DNA of 17,482 nucleotides, taken from Actinomycetota bacterium (lineage in GTDB: Bacteria > Actinomycetota > Acidimicrobiia > Acidimicrobiales > AC-25). Positions 7,152-13,670 of the stretch are shown piece by piece (position 1 is the stretch's first letter; each line of letters begins with the position of its first letter). The stretch lies in assembly GCA_005888395.1 (NCBI GenBank), contig VAXF01000097.1, positions 1 through 17,482 of the forward strand, in the 5' to 3' direction. A program made the translations under genes and the position numbers. The notes beneath the pieces were generated by a model that was not told the DNA's origin, ran no database searches, and was given only the letters and a program-made list of their open reading frames with translations.

Positions 7152-7910
7152 TCAGCCGGTGCCGCCGCCGTCGACGTAAATCACCTGGCCGGTGACGTAC
7201 TCGGCCTGGGCGACGAGGAAGCGGACGACGTCGGCCACGTCCTCCGGTTGGCACACCCGGCCGAAGGGCGAGCCCGCGTCGAGGGTGCGGATGTCCTGCA
7301 CGCCCATCGCGCCTTTCACCAGCCGCCGGCCCATCTCGGTGTCGACCAGACCCGGCGCGACCACGTTGACGCGGATGCCGTTCGCCCGCTCCTCTTTGGC
7401 CAGGGTCATCGCCAGCGCCTCGAGCGCGGCCTTGGCCATGTTGTAGGGGCTGGAGTTGACCGCCATCAACCGCGTCGCCGCGCTCGAGATCATCACGACG
7501 TCGCCGCGTGGGCGCGTGCGCATACTCGGCAGCACCAGCTTCGACACGAAGTGGGCGCCGATGGCATGGGTGCGCACGACCCGCTCGAGCTCAGCCGGCT
7601 CGGTATCGGCCACGGTCTGGCCGCGGCTGGCGATGCCCGCGTTGTTCACGAGGACGTCGACGAACCCGAAGTCGGCGACCGCGGCCTCGACCATGGCCAC
7701 GTCGTCGTCCCACGAGTCGATCGACGCCTGATAGGCCTTCGCCCGCCGCCCGAGCCGCTCGATCTCACCCACGGTCTCCTGAGCAGCGGACTCGTCCTTT
7801 CGGTAGTTCACGGCGACGTCGGCGCCCTCGCCGGCGAGAGCCAGCGCGATCGCGCGCCCGATTCCCCGCCCGCCACCGGTCACCAGCGCGACCCGTCCGT
7901 CCAACGTCAT
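7152..7910 (-). CDS. Short-chain dehydrogenase/reductase, FabG-like
   Basis: This 252-residue NAD(P)-dependent oxidoreductase has an unknown substrate. Classical SDR features in order: TGGGRGIG nucleotide loop at 11-18, NNAG at 89-92, Ser143 in VVMISSAA, Tyr156-x-x-x-Lys160 in PYNMAK, and VAPGLVDTEM at 184-193. The fourth member of the usual catalytic tetrad, an Asn before the I-G segment, is His115 here (RTHAIGA). NYRKDE after the second strand suggests NADPH preference. ATG at 7910 overlaps the stop of the amidohydrolase gene in ATGA and is preceded by a strong AGGAGG, so it is the last gene of the operon. A redox step on the amidohydrolase substrate or product would fit; fatty-acid FabG proper is unlikely from context. 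Confidence 0.88.
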   Translation of the reverse strand: MTLDGRVALVTGGGRGIGRAIALALAGEGADVAVNYRKDESAAQETVGEIERLGRRAKAYQASIDSWDDDVAMVEAAVADFGFVDVLVNNAGIASRGQTVADTEPAELERVVRTHAIGAHFVSKLVLPSMRTRPRGDVVMISSAATRLMAVNSSPYNMAKAALEALAMTLAKEERANGIRVNVVAPGLVDTEMGRRLVKGAMGVQDIRTLDAGSPFGRVCQPEDVADVVRFLVAQAEYVTGQVIYVDGGGTG

Positions 7911-9010
7911 CGAGCTCCTCCTGCCATCAGCCGGGCGAGCCGGTCACCGTAGAACGCGAGCGCGTTCTCGCCCAGCACCTTCGACTCGAGCTCCGGCGGC
8001 AGGCCGCGCTCGCGCACCGTCTTGACCGCGCCCGGGAAGACGGCGTCGTAGTGCGGGTAGTCGCTGGCGAAGCAGATGCGGTCGGCCCAGCCCAGCTCGG
8101 CGGTGGCCGGCATCGCCCGCTCGTCGACCTCGAAGGTGAGCCACGCCCGCCGCGGCAGCATGCCTTCGGGGTCGCCGCCGGCGAAGTCGGCCGGCGACAG
8201 CTCGTAGTGCTCCTCGATGCGCTCGACCCAGTACGGCGCCCAGCTGCACCCGGCCTCGAAGAAGCCGAGCCGCAGCGTCGGGTGGCGTTCGAACACGCCG
8301 GCGAGCGTGACAGCGAGCATGGCCGTCATCTGCTCGAAGGGGTGGCTCAGCACGTGGCCGCCCGTGTACGAGTGCACGCGATCGGCGCCCAGCGTGTGGA
8401 TGCCGCTGCCCGTGTACGCCTCGTGCAGCACGATCGGCACGTCGAGCTCGCACGCCGCCGCCCACAGCGGGTCGAAGGCGACATCGTCGACGGTACGGCT
8501 GCCGATCCGGTTGGGCCGCATGACGCCGCCCGCGAACCCGTGGCGGTTCACGGCCCGCTCCAGCTCGGCAACGGCAAGCGCCGGGTCCTGCTGCGGCAGC
8601 AGCGCCATCCCGATCAGCCGCGTCGGGTCCGCCGCGCAGTAGGCCGCCAGCCAGTCGTCGTACGCAGCGCACAGCGCGGCCGCGACTGTGGCGTCCTCGT
8701 ACAGGCCGAAGAGGAACCCCATGCTCGGGTAGAGGACGGCGGCGTCGATGCCCTCGCTGTCGAGCACCTCGAGCCGCACGCGCGGGTCGCGCCCGCCGGC
8801 CCGGTACTCGCCGCCGGCCGCGGTGTGGGTCTGCGCGCCGCGAGGGAACGCGTACTTCGGCCGCCACGGTCGCCCCTCCACGAGGATGGTGATCCGCCCG
8901 TCGTCCTCGCGGCGCGTCGTCGGCGCCAGCGGGCGCAGCTCGGGATCGAGCGCCTCGACGAGCTGCGCGCCGTCCTCCTCGACGTGACCGTCGGCGTCGA
9001 TCACCGGCAT
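7907..9010 (-). CDS. Amidohydrolase family 2 (ACMSD-like metal-dependent hydrolase/decarboxylase)
   Basis: This 367-residue TIM-barrel enzyme belongs to the family that includes 2-amino-3-carboxymuconate semialdehyde decarboxylase and related aromatic-acid decarboxylases and hydrolases. Likely metal ligands are Asp7 and His9 (DADGHV, a D-x-H form of the usual H-x-H), His196 (VLHEAY) and Asp317 (FASDYPHYD); His223 (LSHPFEQM) may be the catalytic His. No signal peptide is seen. ATG at 9010 has the strong ribosome site GGGGAGGAGA two bases upstream, and its stop overlaps the SDR start. Two stem-loops separate it from the FAH gene. Its position suggests action on an aromatic or ring-cleavage acid linked to tyrosine breakdown, but the substrate cannot be read. 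It is related to the enzyme at 13667-14764. Confidence 0.87.
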   Translation of the reverse strand: MPVIDADGHVEEDGAQLVEALDPELRPLAPTTRREDDGRITILVEGRPWRPKYAFPRGAQTHTAAGGEYRAGGRDPRVRLEVLDSEGIDAAVLYPSMGFLFGLYEDATVAAALCAAYDDWLAAYCAADPTRLIGMALLPQQDPALAVAELERAVNRHGFAGGVMRPNRIGSRTVDDVAFDPLWAAACELDVPIVLHEAYTGSGIHTLGADRVHSYTGGHVLSHPFEQMTAMLAVTLAGVFERHPTLRLGFFEAGCSWAPYWVERIEEHYELSPADFAGGDPEGMLPRRAWLTFEVDERAMPATAELGWADRICFASDYPHYDAVFPGAVKTVRERGLPPELESKVLGENALAFYGDRLARLMAGGAR

Positions 9011-9022
9011 TGTCTCCTCCCC

Positions 9023-9075
9023 GGGCGGGGCCCCAACCCCGCCCTCCTCGCCGAGATGGGGACCCCTACCCCATC
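9023..9075. repeat. Two related GC-rich stem-loops in the FAH-amidohydrolase gap
   Basis: Stem-loop 1 (9023-9044) has perfect 8-bp arms GGGCGGGG and CCCCGCCC with a six-base loop. Stem-loop 2 (9055-9075) has perfect 7-bp arms GATGGGG and CCCCATC with a seven-base loop. Both share a core GGGG, optional A, CCCC, A, CCCC, and the outer arm bases differ in a matched way, so pairing is kept. Centres are about 31-32 bp apart. There is no T-run. They lie in the mRNA between the FAH stop (9095) and the ribosome site of the amidohydrolase gene. They could be an mRNA stabiliser or processing site, an attenuator, or a dimer-spaced protein site. Confidence 0.6.
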
Positions 9076-9094
9076 CGGCGCCGTCGGGGGGAGC

Positions 9095-10003
9095 CTATTG
9101 AACGACGGTGTTGGTCAGCTCCCCCAGGTGCTCGACGGCGAGGGTGACCGTGTCGCCGGCCCGCAGCCACGGGTGGGCGTCCTCGCCACCGGTCAGGCGC
9201 AGCTCGAGCAGGCAGCCGGTGCCGCAGGTGCCCGAGCCGATCACGTCGCCGGGCTCGACCCGGGTGCCACGCGACGCGTAAGCGATCATCTCGCCGAAGC
9301 TCCAGTGGATGTCGGCGAGCAAGCCGCGTGAGAGCTCGACGTCGTTGACCCTGGCGGTCATGGCGAGGTCGTAGGCCTTGCCCGCGGCGAGCGGTGCCAG
9401 CTCGTCGGGCGTGACGATGAACGGGCCGAGTCCGGTGGCGAAGTCCTTGCCCTTCGCGGGTCCGAGCCCGAGCCGCATCTCCTGCCGCTGGATGTCGCGC
9501 GCACTCCAGTCGTTCATGATCGTGAAGCCCGCGATGTGGTCGCGCGCCTCATCGGGGTCGAGGTCGGCGCCACCCCGGCCGATCACCGCCGCCACCTCGA
9601 GCTCGTAGTCGAGCTCGCGGCAACCGGATGGGATCGTGACCGTGGCGCCGTGGCCGACGAGCGCGTGCGGGTTGGAGAAGTAGAACACGGGCAGCTCGTA
9701 CCAGTCGGGGTCCATCTCGAGCCCGCGCGCCGCCCGGGCGGTCCGCACGTGGCCCTCGAAGGCGTAGAAGTCGCGCACCGACGGCGGCACGGGCACCGGT
9801 GGCAGCAGGTCGACCGCCTCGATGGCAGCTTCGACGGCCGGCGAGCGCAGGACCCGCTCGGCCTGCTCGGCGAGCGCCTCGTTGCCGTCGCCGAGCAGGT
9901 CCACCAGCCGGACATGGGGCGGGAAGCCGTAGACGACGCCGTCGACCACCACTCCGACGTGCGCCTCGCGAGTCGCGCGCCATACGAAGCTCGCCCATCT
10001 CAC
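9095..10003 (-). CDS. Fumarylacetoacetate hydrolase family protein
   Basis: This 302-residue metal-dependent hydrolase probably splits fumarylacetoacetate to fumarate and acetoacetate, the last step of homogentisate breakdown. The catalytic core is intact: RDFYAFEGH gives Asp78 and His85, the counterparts of mammalian FAH Asp126 and His133. YELE gives Glu134 and Glu136, NDWSARD gives Asp165, and KGKDF gives Lys186. It is shorter than eukaryotic FAH and resembles the bacterial FAH/FAHD2 type, which also includes ring-cleavage diketone hydrolases. The start is GTG at 10003, four bases after the stop of the homogentisate dioxygenase gene, without a clear Shine-Dalgarno. Position next to HPD and HmgA makes fumarylacetoacetase the best assignment. 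It could act on maleylacetoacetate directly, since no isomerase gene is present. Confidence 0.88.
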   Translation of the reverse strand: MRWASFVWRATREAHVGVVVDGVVYGFPPHVRLVDLLGDGNEALAEQAERVLRSPAVEAAIEAVDLLPPVPVPPSVRDFYAFEGHVRTARAARGLEMDPDWYELPVFYFSNPHALVGHGATVTIPSGCRELDYELEVAAVIGRGGADLDPDEARDHIAGFTIMNDWSARDIQRQEMRLGLGPAKGKDFATGLGPFIVTPDELAPLAAGKAYDLAMTARVNDVELSRGLLADIHWSFGEMIAYASRGTRVEPGDVIGSGTCGTGCLLELRLTGGEDAHPWLRAGDTVTLAVEHLGELTNTVVQ

Positions 10004-10007
10004 GGGG

Positions 10008-11126
10008 TCAGGGCTGGCGCCACGACCGCACGTAGTCGGGGTCGGAGATCGCCTCGCCCGCGGCGGTGAGCCGCAGCGGGCGGCGGGCGTCGATGTTCAC
10101 CGCCACCTCGTCGGCCCGCCCTCCGGGACCGGCGGCCCGGCTGCGCTCGACCGCCTGCGGCTGCGGCCCGTGATGGATGCCGGCGGGGTGGAACGTGAGC
10201 ATCCCCTCCTCGATGCCGACCCGGCTGAAGAACTCGCCGCGGTGGTAGAAGATCACCTCGTCGACGTCGATGTTGCGGTGGTAGAAGGGCACCCGCAGCA
10301 CCGCCGGGTCGGTCTCGAGCGGCCGAGGAGCGAACGTCGCCACCACGAAGCCCGGGCCCACGAAGGTGGTGTGCGCCGACGGCGGCAGGTGGTAGCGGGG
10401 CGACGTCACCGGCCTGAAGTCGTCGACGTTGACGCGCAGCGGGGCGAGGTCGCCCTTCCAGCCGACCACGTCGAGGGGATGGAACGGGTAGCGCACGGTG
10501 GTGATCGCGCCGGCGCGCAGCACCCGAACCTCGAACGTGCCCGCCTCGTCGTGCGGGTCGGGCTCCGGCACCTCGACGACCGCGGGGTCGAACAGCGCGT
10601 GCCGGCCGAGCAGGCCGCGATCGGGCAGGCCGATGCTGCCGCCGAGCGCCTCCACCGCGAGCAGCCGGGTCGCAGCGGTGGCGGCGACGCGATGAGTGGT
10701 GCCGCGCGGCACGACGAGATAGTCGCCCGGCCGGTAGCGGAGCGGGCCGTACTCGGTCTCCAGCACACCCTCGCCGCGATGCACGAAGAGCAGCAGATCG
10801 CCGTCGGCGTCTCGGAAGAACCACGCCGGCGCCTCCGATACCGACCACTGCGAGACGCGCAGGTCCTCGTTGACGAGGAGCGCGACAGGAAGCGCTTCGG
10901 GGCCCTCCATCGGCAGCCGGCCGGTGTCGAGGGCGTGCGGCCGCAGCGGACCGTCCACCTCGTCCCATCCGGTCGGCGGGTGCAGCCGGTAGAGGTGGCT
11001 CGCGGGTCCGGCGAACCCCTCGCGCCCGTGCTCCTCCTCGACCGTGCCCTCCGGCAGGTCGGCATGGGCCTGCCGCGACGTGCGCCCGCGCACCCACTGC
11101 GGCCGGAACCCCTCGTCAGCGGTCAC
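10008..11126 (-). CDS. hmgA: Homogentisate 1,2-dioxygenase, short bacterial type
   Basis: This 372-residue Fe(II) cupin-type enzyme opens the ring of homogentisate to maleylacetoacetate. The N-terminal WVRGRTSRQAH and EEHGREGFAGPASHLYRLHPP are typical of the family. The iron region is HRNIDVDE (283-290) and TFHPAGIHHGPQP (311-323). His283, His313 and His319 have the same spacing as human His335, His365 and His371. The iron-ligand Glu341 position (+6) is Asp289, with Glu290 beside it. The protein is about 70 residues shorter than the human enzyme (about 445). The start is GTG at 11126, three bases after the HPD stop, with no strong ribosome site, so it is probably coupled to HPD. The order HPD-HmgA-FAH supports the function strongly. 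Confidence 0.92.
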   Translation of the reverse strand: MTADEGFRPQWVRGRTSRQAHADLPEGTVEEEHGREGFAGPASHLYRLHPPTGWDEVDGPLRPHALDTGRLPMEGPEALPVALLVNEDLRVSQWSVSEAPAWFFRDADGDLLLFVHRGEGVLETEYGPLRYRPGDYLVVPRGTTHRVAATAATRLLAVEALGGSIGLPDRGLLGRHALFDPAVVEVPEPDPHDEAGTFEVRVLRAGAITTVRYPFHPLDVVGWKGDLAPLRVNVDDFRPVTSPRYHLPPSAHTTFVGPGFVVATFAPRPLETDPAVLRVPFYHRNIDVDEVIFYHRGEFFSRVGIEEGMLTFHPAGIHHGPQPQAVERSRAAGPGGRADEVAVNIDARRPLRLTAAGEAISDPDYVRSWRQP

Positions 11127-11129
11127 GCT

Positions 11130-12260
11130 CTAGAGGTTGCCGCGCCGGGCCTGCTCGCGCTCGATGGCCTCGAACAGGGCCTTGAAGTTGCCGGCGCCGA
11201 ACCCCTTGGCGCCCTCGCGCTGGATCACCTCGAAGAAGACCGTGGGCCGGTCGGTGACGTTCTCGGTGAAGATCTGCAGCAGGTGCCCGTCCTGGTCGCG
11301 GTCGACGAGGATCCCCAGGCGCCGGATGTCGTCCCACGGCAGGTCGAGGTCGCCCAGCCGCCGGCGAACATCGTCGTAGTAGCTGTCGGGGACGGCGAGG
11401 AAGCGGACGCCCCGCGCCCGGAGCGCCGACACCGTGGTCACGATGTCGTCGGTGCGCAGCGCCACGTGCTGCACGCCCGCGCACCCGTAGTAGTCGAGAT
11501 ACTCCTGGATCTGGCTCTTGCGCCGGCCGTCGGCCGGCTCGTTGAGCGGCAGCACCACCTTCGACCCGTCCCACACGACCGTCGACATCAGCGCCGAGTA
11601 GTCGGTGGAGATCTGGTCGTCGCCGAAGTGCACGAGCTGGTCGAAGCCCATCGTGCGTCGGTAGAAGCCCACCCAGCGGTCGAGGTCGCCACGCTCGACG
11701 TTGCCGACGCAGTGGTCGACGGCGCGCAGGCCGACGTCGGGCCCGACGGGACGCGGTGGCAGGCCCTCGTCGCCGAAGCCGGGGGCGAAGACGCCGTCGT
11801 ACGCGGCCCGCTCGACGAAGGTGTGGCGGGTCTCGCCGTAGGTGGCGATGCGGGCCCGCACGATCCGGCCGTGCTCGTCCTCGTCGACCCATGGCTCGCG
11901 CACGCCCACCGCGCCGCGCGCCACCGCCGAGTAGTACGCGCCGCGCGCGTCGCTCACGGTGAGCGCGAGGTCGCGGGCGCCGTCGCCATGGGCCCGGACG
12001 TGGCGGGCGACGGGCGACGCCGGGCCGAGCGCGCCGGTGACGACGAAGCGCACGGTGTCCTGCTCGAGCACGTAGGACACGCGGTCGGTGACACCCGTCT
12101 CGGGCCCCGCGTAGGCGACCACGTCGAACCCGAAGTCCGACGCGAGGAACGCGGCGAAGGCGCGGGCGTTCCCCACCCACAGCTCGAGGTGGTCCCAGCC
12201 CACGATGTAGGCCGCCGGCGAGCGGCCGGTCGCGACGTCACGGTCGAGCGTTGTGGTCAC
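11130..12260 (-). CDS. hppD: 4-hydroxyphenylpyruvate dioxygenase
   Basis: This 376-residue Fe(II) enzyme converts 4-hydroxyphenylpyruvate and O2 to homogentisate and CO2. It is a two-domain vicinal-oxygen-chelate protein. The N-terminal domain begins at GWDHLELWVGNA (21-32). The C-terminal catalytic domain carries the 2-His-1-Glu ligands His183 (VDHCVGNV), His265 (VQHVALRTDDI) and Glu344 (FFEVIQREG), and ends with the gating helix GFGAGNFKALFEAIE. GTG at 12260 forms a GTGA overlap with the stop of the diiron-type gene upstream, preceded by AAGGACGG. The related hydroxymandelate synthase has the same fold, but hmgA three bases downstream and the FAH gene make HPD the right call. Confidence 0.96.
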   Translation of the reverse strand: MTTTLDRDVATGRSPAAYIVGWDHLELWVGNARAFAAFLASDFGFDVVAYAGPETGVTDRVSYVLEQDTVRFVVTGALGPASPVARHVRAHGDGARDLALTVSDARGAYYSAVARGAVGVREPWVDEDEHGRIVRARIATYGETRHTFVERAAYDGVFAPGFGDEGLPPRPVGPDVGLRAVDHCVGNVERGDLDRWVGFYRRTMGFDQLVHFGDDQISTDYSALMSTVVWDGSKVVLPLNEPADGRRKSQIQEYLDYYGCAGVQHVALRTDDIVTTVSALRARGVRFLAVPDSYYDDVRRRLGDLDLPWDDIRRLGILVDRDQDGHLLQIFTENVTDRPTVFFEVIQREGAKGFGAGNFKALFEAIEREQARRGNL

Positions 12261-13066
12261 GCCGCCGTCCTTCCCGCGAGCCGGTCGGCATCCAGCCCGT
12301 CCCAGAACGCGTTCACCCCGTCGAGCATCGCGGCGGCCCCCTCGAGGAACCGATGCTCGTCGAAACCGGACGTGACGTAGGCCTCGGCCAGCTCGTCGGC
12401 GGTGTGGGCAGCGTGCTGGTCCTCCACCCGGTCGTGCCACGTCCAGAAGGCGAGGTTGAGCCCCGGGCACTCGCGCGCTCTGAACGCGCTCAGCCCCGCG
12501 ATCAGCTCCTTCCAGAAGCCCGCCGCCGCCCAGTGCTCCACCGCGTACGACGCGCCCTCGGCCGTCGAGGGATCGTCGGAGCCGTAGATGCGCCACAGCT
12601 CGTCGCAGAAGAACAGGGTCGACGACGTGGCGTGCCGGCGCTTGCCGAGGTCGGAGAACTCGAGCCCGAGCGGCTTCGCGAACCGCAACAGCCATTCGAA
12701 GTGCGCCGCCGCGTGCCGGTAGAAGCTGCCGTCGACGGTGCCGTCGGTCGCCACGCCCTCGTCGTCGACGCGGCCGTTGAACGCCACGCCGAGCTCGTTC
12801 ATCAGGATCTCCTTGCCGGCGCGGTACGACTCGATGTCGGCGGCGTTGATGACCTTGCGCAGCTGCGCCTCGACGAACAGATGGCTGAACACGCTGAACT
12901 GCACGGTGAGGTGGCGAACCTCGTCCCGTGTCGCCTCGCCGCGCGCGAACCAGCGCGTGTACCGGTTGTCGACCACGACCGGGTGGGCGTGGACCACCTC
13001 GTTCACGCGGGCGTTGAAGGCATGCAGATCGGAGGCGGCGAGGTCGCGGGTACGGGTCAGCCTCAT
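12257..13066 (-). CDS. Heme-oxygenase-like diiron (HDO/iron-containing redox enzyme) family protein
   Basis: This 269-residue, all-helical-looking cytoplasmic protein has no named function that I recognise. Features fit the heme-oxygenase-like diiron oxidase/oxygenase superfamily (UndA, SznF central domain, CADD). The last core helix has H211-x3-E215-x2-H218 (WTWHDRVEDQH), the counterpart of the H-x3-D-x2-H ligand motif. Glu177 (AVEHWAAAGFWKEL) lies one helix earlier. Upstream candidates are Glu66 (FVEAQLRK), Glu91 (MNELG) and His118 or His122 (FYRHAAAHFEW). A TenA-type or PQQ-C-type member is the alternative. ATG at 13066 has AAGGGG four bases upstream. It is the first gene of the tyrosine operon, directly behind the candidate operator, and its stop overlaps the HPD start. 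It may act on tyrosine, its keto acid or a side product. Confidence 0.72.
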   Translation of the reverse strand: MRLTRTRDLAASDLHAFNARVNEVVHAHPVVVDNRYTRWFARGEATRDEVRHLTVQFSVFSHLFVEAQLRKVINAADIESYRAGKEILMNELGVAFNGRVDDEGVATDGTVDGSFYRHAAAHFEWLLRFAKPLGLEFSDLGKRRHATSSTLFFCDELWRIYGSDDPSTAEGASYAVEHWAAAGFWKELIAGLSAFRARECPGLNLAFWTWHDRVEDQHAAHTADELAEAYVTSGFDEHRFLEGAAAMLDGVNAFWDGLDADRLAGRTAA

Positions 13067-13196
13067 GAGTCCCCTTGCCGGTGTGTGTCCTGTACCGTCA
13101 AGTGAAGGATCACCCGACCAGCGAGTCAAGCTCTTGACGAATCGCTGGTCAGAATGTCCAGTGAACCGGCCGGCAGCGAGCGGGAGGTTGAGCAGG
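13067..13196. promoter_or_regulatory. Divergent control region of the tyrosine operon and the Lrp/AsnC gene
   Basis: These 130 bp separate the start of the diiron-type gene from the chosen start of the regulator. The half-site GTCAAG occurs at 13097-13102 and 13125-13130, and inverted as CTTGAC at 13133-13138, the last two inside a long palindrome. TTGACG (13134-13139, plus) and TTGACT (13129-13124, minus) could be -35 boxes. The minus box has TTCACT 17 bases on as a weak -10. Overlap of the palindrome with both boxes would let the regulator repress both directions. Confidence 0.5.
13116..13150. promoter_or_regulatory. Nested palindrome, candidate Lrp/AsnC operator
   Basis: The outer arms GACCAGCGA (13116-13124) and TCGCTGGTC (13142-13150) are perfect 9-bp inverted copies. 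Inside them GTCAAG (13125-13130) and CTTGAC (13133-13138) are perfect 6-bp inverted copies around CT. Three extra bases, GAA, sit in the right half. Thus 30 of 35 bases are paired. Its place between a regulator gene and the operon it faces is typical of an autoregulated Lrp/AsnC site. Binding itself is inferred. Confidence 0.65.
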
Positions 13197-13670
13197 TTGA
13201 CCAGCGCCATCGACGCCCTCGACGCCCGGCTCATCCGGGCCCTGGCCGAGGCCCCCCGGACCGTCGTGCTCGAGCTGGCCCGCCGCCTGCGGGTGGCGCG
13301 GGGCACGGCCCAGGCGCGGCTCGACAAGCTCCAGCAGCGGGGGGTCGTCACCGGGTTCGGCCCCGACCTCGACCTGCCCGCGCTCGGCTACGGAGTGCTC
13401 GCCTTCACCTCGATCGAGATCGCGCAGGGCCGGCTGCACGACGTCGTCGAGCACCTGCGCGCGATTCCTGAGGTGCTCGAGGCCCACGCCACGACGGGCA
13501 CCGGCGACCTCCACTGTCGGGTGGTGGCGCGCACGAACTCCCATCTGCAGGACGTGGTCAACCGCATCCTCGAGGTTCAGGGCATCGACCGCACGACGAC
13601 GGTGATCGCGCTGTCGGAGCAGATCCCCTACCGCGTGCTGCCCCTCGTTGAGTCGGCGCCCGACGACTAG
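13197..13670 (+). CDS. Lrp/AsnC family transcriptional regulator
   Basis: This feast/famine regulator of about 157 residues is usually an amino-acid-responsive, DNA-binding dimer or octamer. The N-terminal winged helix-turn-helix spans about 5-55 (IDALDARLIRALAEAPR, then LARRLRVARGTAQARLDKLQQRGVV). A RAM ligand domain follows at about 65-145, with TGTGDLHCRV as the ligand-facing loop. I prefer TTG at 13197, which has GGGAGG nine bases upstream and gives MTSAIDALDARL. TTG at 13188 abuts that ribosome site, and GTG at 13161 would add 12 residues without one. It faces away from the tyrosine operon across the palindrome at 13116-13150, so it probably controls that operon and itself, with tyrosine, phenylalanine or their keto acids as likely effectors. 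Its TAG overlaps the stop of the amidohydrolase gene. Confidence 0.9.
   Translation: MTSAIDALDARLIRALAEAPRTVVLELARRLRVARGTAQARLDKLQQRGVVTGFGPDLDLPALGYGVLAFTSIEIAQGRLHDVVEHLRAIPEVLEAHATTGTGDLHCRVVARTNSHLQDVVNRILEVQGIDRTTTVIALSEQIPYRVLPLVESAPDD
13667..13670. other. CTAG shared by two convergent stop codons
   Basis: The palindrome CTAG supplies TAG for the rightward Lrp/AsnC gene (13668-13670) and TAG for the leftward amidohydrolase gene (13667-13669). The two genes therefore overlap tail to tail by four bases, and no intergenic terminator is possible here. Confidence 0.9.

Noticed and set aside
11130..12260. Hydroxymandelate synthase instead of HPD.
   Set aside because: The two share fold and ligands, but direct coupling to homogentisate dioxygenase and an FAH-family gene makes homogentisate the expected product.
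10170..12380. Long plus-strand open frame of about 736 codons opposite hppD and hmgA.
   Set aside because: It is the antisense shadow of recognised genes in GC-rich DNA. Its translation is low-complexity, rich in Arg, Val, Glu and His, with no family motif.
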